From Anaeramoeba ignava (Eukaryota; Metamonada; Anaeramoebidae), in contig JAPDFW010000033.1 in NCBI GenBank assembly GCA_028826165.1, positions 620,001 through 684,000 on the forward strand: a stretch of DNA of 64,000 nucleotides. Reading direction: 5' to 3'. Below are positions 50,867 to 61,231 of this stretch, in pieces. How positions within the stretch are numbered: position 1 is the stretch's first letter; each line of letters starts with the position of its first letter. Under the pieces are notes generated by a model, which did not search any database, was not told where the DNA came from, and saw only the letters and a program-made list of their open reading frames with translations. Position numbers and translations under genes: made by a program.

Positions 50867-53800
50867 TTAATTATTTGAATTATTTTTTTCTTGTTTTTCT
50901 TGTTTTTCTTGTTTTGGTTCACCAGAATAAATATAAATATTATTTGTAGCAGCAATTACAAAGCAATGAGTAAAAGGATGATAAGCAATATTTAGTACTT
51001 TTCTTGTATAATCAACTGAGTGAATATTGTATTCAAAAACATGTTTTTTTTTATCTTCTTCAATTGATACAAAATTATCAAATATTTCAGTTGTTTGAAT
51101 TCCTTTAACCATAGTTTTAGTTTGTTTTTCCCAATCATATATAAAGAAATGATTTCCATAACTTCCTGTGAGAAGAAATCTTTGATTATGAAATAAATAT
51201 TTAAATTAAAATTAAAATAAATTTTAAATAAATACTAAATAAAATTTTAAATAAATATTAAATAAATATTTATAATTACTTTGAATCAAAAGAAAAAGCA
51301 CTTTCGAATTTATCAAAGAAATAATCTCTTTCATAAAGTTCAAATAAATTTGGAAGAAGAAAAGGATGAACATCAATATTTGAAACTGGTACATTTTCTT
51401 TTCGAATATCCCATACTTTAATAGACATAAAATCACGTGAAGAAAAATAAGGACCTTCAGGTGAAAATTCAATTTCAGAAACACTATTTATAATATCTGT
51501 AAAGAAAGTATGATATTTGGTTGATTCATCAACTTGCATAACTAATTGTTATTTTTTTGAATTAAATATATTTTTGAATTAAATATATTTATTTTTGAAT
51601 TAAATATGTTTATTTTTGAATTAAATATATTTATTTGAATTAAATATATTTGTTTGAATTAAATATGTTTATTTTTGAATTAAATATATTTGTTTGAATT
51701 AAATATATTTTTGTATTTGAATTAAATATATTTTTGAATTAAATATATTTTTGTTTTGAATTAAATATATATTTGAATTAAATATATTTATTTGAATTAA
51801 ATATATTTTTGAATTAAATATGTTTATTTTTGAATTAAATATATTTGTTTGAATTAAATATATTTTTGAATTAAATATATTTTTGAATTAAATATATTTT
51901 TGAATTAAATATATTTGTTTGAATTAAATATATTTTTGTTTGAATTAAATATATTTTTGAATTAAATATATTTTGTTTTTGAATTAAATATATATTTGAA
52001 TTAAATATGTTTGTTTTGAATTAAATATGTTTATTTGAATTAAATATATTTTTGAATTAAATATATTTATTTGAATTAAATATATATTTTTGAATTAAAT
52101 ATATTTTTGAATTAAATATATTTTTGAATTAAATATATTTTTGAATTAAATATGTTTATTTGAATTAAATATATTTTTGAATTAAATATATTTTTGAATT
52201 AAATATATTTTTGAATTAAATATATTTTGTTTTGAATTAAGTATATTTTTTGAATTAAATATATTGTTTTTGAATTAAATATGTTTGTTTGAATTAAATA
52301 TATTTTGAATTAAATATATTTTGAATTAAATATATTTTTGTTTGAATTAAATATATTGTTTTGAATTAAATATATTGTTTTGAATTAAGTATATATTTTT
52401 GAATTAAATATATTGTTTTGAATTAAATATATTGTTTTGAATTAAATATATTTATTTGAATTAAATATGTTTGTTTGAATTAAATATATTTTTGTTTGAA
52501 TTAAATATATTTTTGAATTAAATATATTTGTTTTGGATTAAATATGTTTATTTGAATTAAATCATTATAAACCTTTGGAAAAATGAGAACAAACAGCTGA
52601 TTCTCTTAAATCACCAAAACGTATTATTCCTTTTGATGTTGCAAACGCAAAAATATTGCATTCTTTTGGATGAAATTTTGCAACTGTAATTACATCCGAT
52701 AATTTTTCAATTTCTTCTGGTTTGATATCTGCAATAACTTTTAATTTTAATTTTAATTTTAATTTTGATTTTAATTTTTTAATTTTAATTTTAATTTTGA
52801 ATTTTTAATTTTAATTTTTAATTTTTAATTTTAATTTTAATTTTTAATTTTTAATTTTAATTTTAATTTTAATTTTTAATTTTAATTTTAATTTTAATTT
52901 TAATTTTAATTTTAATTTTAATTTTAAATTTTAATTTTAATTTTAATTTTAAATTTTAATTTTAATTTTAATTTTAATTTGAATTTTAATTTGAATTTTC
53001 ATTTTAATTTTAATTTTAATTTCAATTTCAATTTTAATTTTAATTTTAATTTTATTCTAATATACTAAATGCTTGAGAAGCATCATTTAAATTCCAAATA
53101 TTAATTCTTAAATCATCAGCTGATAAAAAAGTTTCACCATCTGAATTAAGAGATAATGAATTTATATTATAAATATGACCATTTTGAAAAGATTTTGAAA
53201 GATTTGTTGCAATTGCTGGATTTTTTTTTTCAATTCTAGGAAATTTTATTTGATTAATTGATGTAATATTTCTTTTTAAATCTCCATTTTTATTCAAATT
53301 AAATTGTTGAGTTTCATATTCAAAAGAATTTGAAATTTTCCATAATTTAATAATTTTTTCTAAAATTTAATTTAAAAATAAAAAAGCAAAAAAAATTTTG
53401 GTTTTTTTTTTAATTGGAAAATTTTTTTTACTGTTTGAATAAATTGCTTTTTTTTTTTACCATTTGTTGAAAGTAAAAATCTTGCATTTGGTTGATTTGG
53501 AAGCCATTGAATTCTATTAACTTTTTCTTCAATATCTACACTTTTTAAATAATCAAATTGTGAAGAATGACTTTGAAATTCACATAAAAATTTATATTCT
53601 ATTGATTTTTTCTTTTTATCAAAAAAAATATATAAAATTTTAAATTTAAATTTAATTTTAATTTTAATTTCAATTTTAATTTTAATTTTAATTTTATAAA
53701 TTAATTTTAATTTTAATTTTAAATTTAATTTTAATTTTGATTTTAATTTTAATTTTAATTTTGAATTTAATTTTAATTTTAATATTAATTTTATAAATTA

Positions 53801-54228
53801 ATTTTAATTTTAATTTTAATTTTAATTTTAATTTTAATTTTAATTTTAATTTTAATTTTGAATTTAATTTTAATTTTAATTTTAATTTTAATTTTAAATT
53901 AATTTTGATTTTAATTTTAATTTTAATTTTAATTTTAATTTTAATTTGAATTGAAATTTTAATATTAATTTTAATTTTGATTTTAATTGCTTTTGATAAC
54001 GAATTTTATTTGAAAAATTTTTTTTTTTAAAATAAAAAAAAACCAAACTTTATTTTGTGTATTTTGATTGTTTGAAAAAAGTATAATTCTTCCACCATGA
54101 TCTCCAACAGCAACATAATCCCCTGTTTTGTCAAAAGCTAAAGCAGAAATTATATCTGCATCTTGTACTGTATCTTGTGGGCTTTCATCTCCAAAAGCTT
54201 GAAGAACTTTAAATGAATGTGAAGTCAT
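50867..54228 (-). CDS. PP2A regulatory subunit B55 (PR55/B), six exons (454 aa)
   Basis: This WD40 propeller targets the PP2A core to substrates. Exons are 54049-54228, 53461-53611, 53066-53359, 52573-52737, 51280-51541 and 50867-51179, GT-AG and in phase. Signatures match PPP2R2A throughout: [20 protein letters not shown] with [47 protein letters not shown] with [45 protein letters not shown], and [20 protein letters not shown]. Length is close to the family's 447. I start at ATG 54226-54228 ([10 protein letters not shown]). A Gln-Glu-Lys repeat ends the protein. Introns of 437, 101, 328, 1031 and 100 nt include three filled with tandem repeats. Confidence 0.93.
51545..52560. repeat. Repeat GAATTAAATATATTTTT filling B55 intron 4
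   Basis: About 1 kb of units of 15-20 bp, each with the constant core TGAATTAAATAT and a variable T/G-rich spacer (ATTTTT, GTTTATTT, ATTTGTT, ATTTTTGTT), fills intron 51542-52572. The core is almost invariant in some 55-60 copies while spacer length varies. Confidence 0.93.
52740..53060. repeat. AATTTT hexamer array in B55 intron 3
   Basis: Intron 52738-53065 is almost wholly AATTTT units (AAAATT on the coding strand), with a few AATTTG or AATTTC changes. Confidence 0.9.
53640..53992. repeat. AATTTT hexamer array in B55 intron 1
   Basis: Most of intron 53612-54048 is AATTTT units, interrupted three times by ATTTTATAAATTAATTTT-like segments that hint at a longer-order repeat. Confidence 0.88.
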
Positions 54229-54347
54229 AAACAAGAGAAAAAAATTTTTTAAATGAAAAAAAAAATGAAAAAAACTTATTTTGAAAAATTTTTTTTTAAT
54301 TTAATTTCTTTTTCTTTTTCTTTTTCTTTTCATTCCACTTTTTTAAA

Positions 54348-57300
54348 TTAAATTAAAAAATTTTTTCTTTTTAAAATTAAATCAATAATTGAATTTTGAT
54401 TTAATTGATAATAATCTTTTAAATCTGAAAATTCTTCATTAATTTCTTTTGTAATTTCTTTTTCAAATTCATCATGATAAAGAAAATAAATTAATTGATT
54501 AATTGTTTCAAATGATTTTTGAATAATCATGAACTTGATTAGATTTATCTTGAACATTTAATTGAAACATTCCTTTAAATAATTCACTTCGAATTATTAA
54601 TATTAATTTATGAACTTTAATTTCTTTTTCTTTTGAAATAATTATTGTAAAATCTTTAGTTTGATTTTGTTGATATAATTTTGATAAATCTTTAATTATT
54701 CCTTTTCTTCCTTTTTTATTTTCAATCCATTTTGAATCAAATCCAATTCCTTTAAATAATTTGATTATTTTATTTTCTTTTTCTTTCGTTTCTGATAATA
54801 ATATTTGTTTAGATTGATCTTCAAAATATTCTAAATTTAATCTTTGATAAATTTGTTCAAAATCATAAAATCCTGAATAAAGAAAATTTAATGAAAGTTC
54901 AACTTCTTCTTTTGTTTTTTTTAAATTACAAATATTGATAAATTTGTTTAAATCTGTTTCATTATTATCAAATCTTGTTAATAAAATCAATTTATGAACA
55001 TTAAATTTGAAACCATCATTTGATTGAATTTGTAAATCTGAAAAATTATTATCTTCATTTGATTTTAATAAATTGTTTAAATCTTGATTAATTGAATAAA
55101 TTTTCATTCCAAATTCAATAATTTCTTGTGAAATTTGATTTTGATCTAAATCAAAAATATTTGCATCATTCATTAATAATAATTTGATTAATTCTTTGTT
55201 TTTGTTTTTCACTGAAATTGAAAGAGCAGTTTCATTATCCCATTTTGTTTTTGAATTGATATCAATTCCTTTTTCAATAAGATATTTAATAATTTCAATG
55301 GAAATATTTTTATTTTTACAAGCAATATGTAAAGCAGTTTCATTATTATTTGTTTTTGAATTAATATCAATTCCATTTTCAATTAGATATTTGATAATTT
55401 GAATGGAAATATTTTTATTTTCACAAGCAATATGTAAAGCTGTTTCATTATTATTTGTTTTTGAATTAATATCAATTCCATTTTCAATAAGATATTTGAT
55501 AATTTGAATGGAAATATTTTTATTTTCACAAGCAATATGTAAAGCTGTTTCATTATTATTTGTTTTTGAATTAATATTAATTCCATTTTCAATAAAATAT
55601 TTAATAATTTGAATGGAAATATATTCATTTTCACAAGCAATATGTAAAGCAGTTTTATTATTATTTGTTTTTGAATTAATATTAATTCCATTTTCAATAA
55701 GATATTTAATAATTTGAAAGGAAATATTTCTATTTTCACAAGCAAAATGTAAAGCAGTTTCATTATCATTTGTTTTTGAATTAATATTAATTCCATTTTC
55801 AATAAGATATTTAATAATTTGAATGGAAATATTTTCATTTTTACAAGCAATATGTAAAGCAGTTTTATTATCATCTGTTTTTGAATTAATATCAATTCCA
55901 TTTTCAATAAGATATTTAATAATTTCAATGGAAATATTTTCATTTTTACAAGCAATATGTAAAGCAGTTTTATTATTATTTGTTTTTGAATTAATATTAA
56001 TTCCATTTTCAATAAAATATTTAATAATTTGAATGGAAATATATTCATTTTCACAAGCAATATGTAAAGCAGTTTCATTATTATTTGTTTTTGAATTAAT
56101 ATCAATTCCATTTTCAATAAGATATTTAATAATTTGAATGGAAATATTTTCATTTTCACAAGCAATATGTAAAGCAGTTTTGTTATCAATTGTTTTTGAA
56201 TTGATATCAATTCCATTTTCAATTAGATATTTAATAATTTCAATGGAAATATTTTCATTTTCACAAGCAAAACGTAAAGCAGTTTCATTATAATCTGTTT
56301 TTGAATTAATATCAATTCCTTTTTCAATAAAATATTTAATAATTTGAATGGAAATATTTTCATTTTCACAAGCAAAACGTAAAGCAGTTTCATTATAATC
56401 TGTTTTTGAATTAATATCAATTCCATTTTCAATAAGATATTTGATAATTTCAATGGAAATATTTTCATTTTCAAAAGCAATATGTAAAGCAGTTTTATTA
56501 TTATTTGTTTTTGAATTAATATTAATTCCATTTTCAATAAGATATTTAATAATTTGAAAGGAAATATTTCTATTTTCACAAGCAAAATGTAAAGCAGTTT
56601 CATTATCATATTTTGTTTTTGAATTAATATTAATTCCATTTTCAATAAGATATTTAATAATTTCAATGGAAATATTTTTATTTTTACAAGCAATATGTAA
56701 AGCAGTTTCATTATTATTTGTTTTTGAATTAATATCAATTCCATTTTCAATAAAATATTTAATAATTTCAATTGAAATATTTTTATTTTCACAAGCAAAA
56801 TGTAAAGCAGTTTCATTATTATTTGTTTTTGAATTAATATTAATTCCTTTTTCAATAAAATATTTAATAATTTGAATGGAAATATTTTCATTTCCACAAG
56901 CAAAATGCAAAGCAGTTTTATTTATAAATATATTTGGATTAATATAGATATCATGTGAATCTGTATATTTTATTAGTTCAAGTATTGGATTTTGATATTC
57001 TAATGGAATTTGTATTTTGGTTTCTTTGATAAATTCTTTTGTATCAATATCAATTTTGTTATTAATGATATATTGAATTACTTCTTTTAAACCAGATTGA
57101 AAAGTTGAAAGAAAATTTGTTTTGATTGTTTTTGAATTGATATTAATTCCTTTTGAAAGTAAAAGTTCAAGAATATCTTTTGTTGAATTATTGGTAATTG
57201 CAATATGAAATGAATTCCTTCCTAATTCATCAACAGAATTTAGATTTAAACCTTTAGAAATTAAAATTTCAATTATTTCTTTTGAAACTTTGTTTTCAAT

Positions 57301-57414
57301 TGCAAAATGTAAAATTGGTTTGTTTTCTTTTTCAATTTCTTGTTTTGAAATGTTTTCAATTTGTTTTAAATATTCTTTATTATTTTCTTTAATTGCTTTT
57401 TTAATTAAATTCAT
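54348..57414 (-). pseudogene. Ankyrin-BTB K3, frameshift near the C-terminus
   Basis: About 16-17 near-identical 34-residue ankyrin repeats (consensus NETALHIACENKNISIEIIK then YLIENGIDINSK) lie between residues ~165 and ~720, after a degenerate N-terminal ankyrin region. A BTB (FSDLQIQSNDGFKFNVHKLI) and linker IGFDSKWIENKKGRKGIIKD follow. The second BTB (VHKLILIIRSELFKGMF) breaks at 54520-54525: the A run after DYS has five A's where K4 has seven, giving DYSKII*. The remainder (ETINQLIYFLYHDEFEKEI to RKNFLI*) is open in the next frame down to 54348. The lesion is in a homopolymer and might be a consensus error. Confidence 0.82.
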
Positions 57415-57454
57415 TTTTAAGAAAAAAAATGAAAAAAAATGAAAAATGAATTTT

Positions 57455-60400
57455 CTAAATTAAAAAATTTTTTCTTTTTAAAATTAAATCAATAATTGAA
57501 TTTTGATTTAATTGATAATAATCTTTTAAATCTGAAAATTCTTCATTAATTTCTTTTGTAATTTCTTTTTCAAATTCATCATGATAAAGAAAATAAATTA
57601 ATTGATTAATTGTTTCAAATGATTTTTTTGAATAATCATGAACTTGATTAGATTTATCTTGAACATTTAAAAACATTCCTTTATATAATTCACTTCGAAT
57701 TATTAATATTAATTTATGAACTTTAATTTCTTTTTCTTTTGAAATAATTATTGTAAAATCTTTAGTTGAATTTTGTTGATATAATTTTGATAAATCTTTA
57801 ATTATTCCTTTTCTTCCTTTTTTATTTTCAATCCAATTTGAATCAAATCCAATTTCTTTAAATAATTTGATTATTTTATTTTCTTTTTCTTTCATCTTTT
57901 CTTCAAATAGATTAGAATCAGAATCAGAATTAGAATCAGAATCAGAATCAGAATCAGAATCAGAATCAGAATCAGAATTAGAATTAGAATTAGAATTAGA
58001 ATTAGAATTAGAATTAGAATTAGAATTAGAATTAGAATTAGAATTAGAATTAGAATTAGAATTAGAATTAAAATTAGAATTAGAATTAGAATTAGAATCA
58101 TGTTTAGATTGATCTTCAAAATATTCTAAATTTAAATTTTGATAAATTTGTTCAAAATCATAAAATCCTGAATAAAGAAAATTTAATGAAAGTTCAACTT
58201 CTTCTTTTGTTTTTTTTAAATTACAAATATTGATAAATTTGTTTAAATCTGTTTCATTATTATCAAATCTTGTTAATAAAATCAATTTATGAACATTAAA
58301 TTTGAAACCATCATTTGATTGAATTTGTAAATCTGAAAAATTATTATCTTCATTTGATTTTAATAAATTGTTTAAATCTTGATTAATTGAATAAATTTTC
58401 ATTCCAAATTCAATAATTTCTTGTGAAATTTGATTTTGATCTAAATCGAAAATATTTGCATCATTCATTAATAATAATTTGATTAATTCTTTGTTTTTGT
58501 TTCTTCTTCTGATTGAAATTGAAAGAGCAGTTTCATTATCATCTGTTTTTGAATTAATATCAATTCCTTTTTCAATAAGATATTTAATAATTTCAATGGA
58601 AATATTTTCATTTTTACAAGCATAATATAAAGCTGTTTCATTATTATTTGTTTTTGAATTGATATCAATTCCATTTTCAATTAAATATTTAATAATTTGA
58701 AATGATGAATTTTGTTTTTTGCATTCAATATGTAAAGCAGTTTCATTATGATATCCTCCTTTTGAATTAATATCAATTCCATTTTCAATAAGATATTTAA
58801 TAATTTGAAATGATGGATTTTCTTTTTTGCATTCAATATCTAAAGCAGTTTCATTATTATCTTTTGTTTTTGAATTAATATCAATTCCATTTTCAATTAA
58901 TAATTTGATAATTTCAATGGAAATATTTTTATTTTTAAAAGCAATATGTAAAGCAGTTTCATTATTATTTGTTTTTGAATTAATATCAATTCCTTTTTCA
59001 ATTAGATATTTAATAACTTGAATGGAAATATTTTTATTTTGACAAGCAATATGTAAAGCAGTTTCATTATCATCTGTTTTTGAATTAATATAAATTCCAT
59101 TTTCAATTAATAATTTAATAATTTCAATGGAAATATTTTCATTTTTGCAAGCAATATGTAAAGCAGTTTCATTACTATATCCTCCTTTTGAATTAATATC
59201 AATTCCATTTTCAACTAATAATTTGATAATTTCAATGGAAATATTTTTATTTTGACAAGCAATATGTAAAGCAGTTTCATTATTATTTGTTTTTGAATTA
59301 ATATCAATTCCTTTTTCAATTAGATATTTAATAATTTCAATGGAAATATTTTTATTTAGACAAGCAATATGTAAAGCTGTTGCATTATTTCGTTTTGTTT
59401 TTGAATTAATATCAATTCCTTTTTCAATTAATAATTTGATAATTTCAATTGAAATATATTCTTTTTGACAAACAATATGTAAAGCAGTTGCATTATTATC
59501 ATTTGTCTTTGAATTAATATCAATTCCATTTTCAATAAGATATTTAATAATTTGAATGGAAATATTTTTATTGTAACAAGCAATATGTAAAGCAGTTGCA
59601 TTATTATTTGCTTTTGAATTGATATCAATTCCTTTTTCAATAAGATATTTAATAATTTCAATGGAAATATTTTCATTTTTATTTTGACAAGCAATATGTA
59701 AAGCTGTTGCATTATTATATCCTTCTTTTGAGTTGATATCAATTCCATTTTCAATAAGATATTTGATAATTTCAATCGAAATATTTTCATTTAGGCAAGC
59801 AAAATGTAAAGCAGTTGCATTATTATTTTTTGTTTTTGAATTAATATCAATTCCATTTTCAATTAGATATTTAATAATTTCAATAGAAATATTTTTATTT
59901 TTACAAGCAATATGTAAAGCAGTTTCATTATATTTTGTTTTTGAATTAATATCAATTCCATTTTCAATTAGATATTTAATAATTTCAATGGAAATATTTT
60001 CATTTAGACAAGCAATATGTAAAGCAAATTCATCATTATTATTTGTTTTTGAATTGATATCAATTCCATTTTCAATAAGATATTTAATAATTTGAATGGA
60101 AATATTTTTATTTTTGCAAGCAAAATGTAAAGCAGTTTCATTATATTTTGTTTTTGAATTGATATCAATTCCATTTTCAATAAGATATTTGATAATTTCA
60201 ATGGAAATATTTTCATTTTGGCAAGCAATATGTAAAGCAAATTCATCATTATATTTTGTTTTTGAATTAATATCAATTCCTTTTTCAATAAGATATTTGA
60301 TAATTTCAATTGAAATATTTTTATTTAGGCAAGCAAAATGTAAAGCAGTTTCATTATTATTTGTTTTTGAATTGATATCAATTCCATTTTCGATAAGATA

Positions 60401-61162
60401 TTTAATAATTTGAAATGATGGATTTTCTTTTTTACAAGCAATATGTAAAGCAGTTTCATTATATTTTGTTTTTGAATTGATATCAATTCCATTTTCGATA
60501 AGATATTTGATAATTTCAATGGAAATATTTTCATTTTCACAAGCAATATGTAAAGCAGTTTTATTTTGATTTGTTTGGGAATTAATATTAATTCCATTTT
60601 CAATTAGATATTTAATAATTTCAATGGAAATATTTTCATTTTCACAAGCAATATGTAAAGCAGTTTTATTTATAAATATATTTGGATCAATATAGATATG
60701 ATGTGAATCTGTATATTTTATTAGTTCAAGTATTGAATTTTGATATTCTAATGGAATTTGTATTTTGGTTTCTTTGATAAATTCTTTTGTATCAATATCA
60801 ATTTTGTTATTAATGATATATTGAATTACTTCTTTTAAACCAGATTGAAAAGTTGAAAGAAAATTTGTTTTGATTGTTTTTGAATTGATATTAATTCCTT
60901 TTGAAAGTAAAAGTTCAAGAATATCATTTGTTGAATTGCTTATAATTGCGATATGAAATGAATTCCTTCCTAATTCATCAACAGAATTTAGATTTAAACC
61001 TTTAGAAATTAAAATTTCAATTATTTCTTTTGAAACTTTGTTTTCAATTGCAAAATGTAAAATTGGTTTGTTTTCTTTTTCAATTTCTTGTTTTGAAATG
61101 TTTTCAATTTGTTTTAAATATTCTTTATTATTTTCTTTAATTGCTTTTTTAATTAAATTCAT
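57455..61162 (-). CDS. Ankyrin-BTB protein K4, intact (1235 aa)
   Basis: This is the longest gene of the window. Roughly 20 tandem ankyrin repeats of 34-35 residues span about residues 165-870. They vary mainly at the residue before ALH (Thr, Ala or Phe-containing) and in the tip segment before it. The N-terminal ~160 residues are almost identical to K3. The first BTB is followed by a Ser-Asn then Ser-Asp repeat (codons 57905-58095), the FKEIGFDSNWIENKKGRKGI linker, and an intact second BTB (SELYKGMFLNVQDKSNQVHD). K3 begins 40 bp downstream of its stop. A Cullin-3 adaptor role is inferred from the BTB. Confidence 0.88.
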   Translation of the reverse strand: MNLIKKAIKENNKEYLKQIENISKQEIEKENKPILHFAIENKVSKEIIEILISKGLNLNSVDELGRNSFHIAIISNSTNDILELLLSKGININSKTIKTNFLSTFQSGLKEVIQYIINNKIDIDTKEFIKETKIQIPLEYQNSILELIKYTDSHHIYIDPNIFINKTALHIACENENISIEIIKYLIENGININSQTNQNKTALHIACENENISIEIIKYLIENGIDINSKTKYNETALHIACKKENPSFQIIKYLIENGIDINSKTNNNETALHFACLNKNISIEIIKYLIEKGIDINSKTKYNDEFALHIACQNENISIEIIKYLIENGIDINSKTKYNETALHFACKNKNISIQIIKYLIENGIDINSKTNNNDEFALHIACLNENISIEIIKYLIENGIDINSKTKYNETALHIACKNKNISIEIIKYLIENGIDINSKTKNNNATALHFACLNENISIEIIKYLIENGIDINSKEGYNNATALHIACQNKNENISIEIIKYLIEKGIDINSKANNNATALHIACYNKNISIQIIKYLIENGIDINSKTNDNNATALHIVCQKEYISIEIIKLLIEKGIDINSKTKRNNATALHIACLNKNISIEIIKYLIEKGIDINSKTNNNETALHIACQNKNISIEIIKLLVENGIDINSKGGYSNETALHIACKNENISIEIIKLLIENGIYINSKTDDNETALHIACQNKNISIQVIKYLIEKGIDINSKTNNNETALHIAFKNKNISIEIIKLLIENGIDINSKTKDNNETALDIECKKENPSFQIIKYLIENGIDINSKGGYHNETALHIECKKQNSSFQIIKYLIENGIDINSKTNNNETALYYACKNENISIEIIKYLIEKGIDINSKTDDNETALSISIRRRNKNKELIKLLLMNDANIFDLDQNQISQEIIEFGMKIYSINQDLNNLLKSNEDNNFSDLQIQSNDGFKFNVHKLILLTRFDNNETDLNKFINICNLKKTKEEVELSLNFLYSGFYDFEQIYQNLNLEYFEDQSKHDSNSNSNSNFNSNSNSNSNSNSNSNSNSNSNSNSNSNSNSNSDSDSDSDSDSDSDSNSDSDSNLFEEKMKEKENKIIKLFKEIGFDSNWIENKKGRKGIIKDLSKLYQQNSTKDFTIIISKEKEIKVHKLILIIRSELYKGMFLNVQDKSNQVHDYSKKSFETINQLIYFLYHDEFEKEITKEINEEFSDLKDYYQLNQNSIIDLILKRKNFLI
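57905..58095 (-). repeat. Coding Ser-Asn/Ser-Asp hexamer repeat in K4
   Basis: About 32 hexamers (AATTCT and GATTCT on the coding strand) encode (SN)n then (SD)n between the two BTB domains. K3 and K5 have only a short linker at this point, so the tract is a recent in-frame expansion. Confidence 0.93.
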
Positions 61163-61231
61163 TTTAAAAAAAAAATGAAAAAAAAAAATGAAAAAAAAAT
61201 TTTTGCTTTTTTCCTCTTTTTAATTTAATTT

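Noticed and set aside
55184-60413. Antisense ORFs with repeated FELISIPFSIRYLII segments, superficially like membrane proteins
   Set aside because: They are exact antisense of the ankyrin repeats of K3/K4 and follow their 102-bp period; no independent start, leader or conserved domain.
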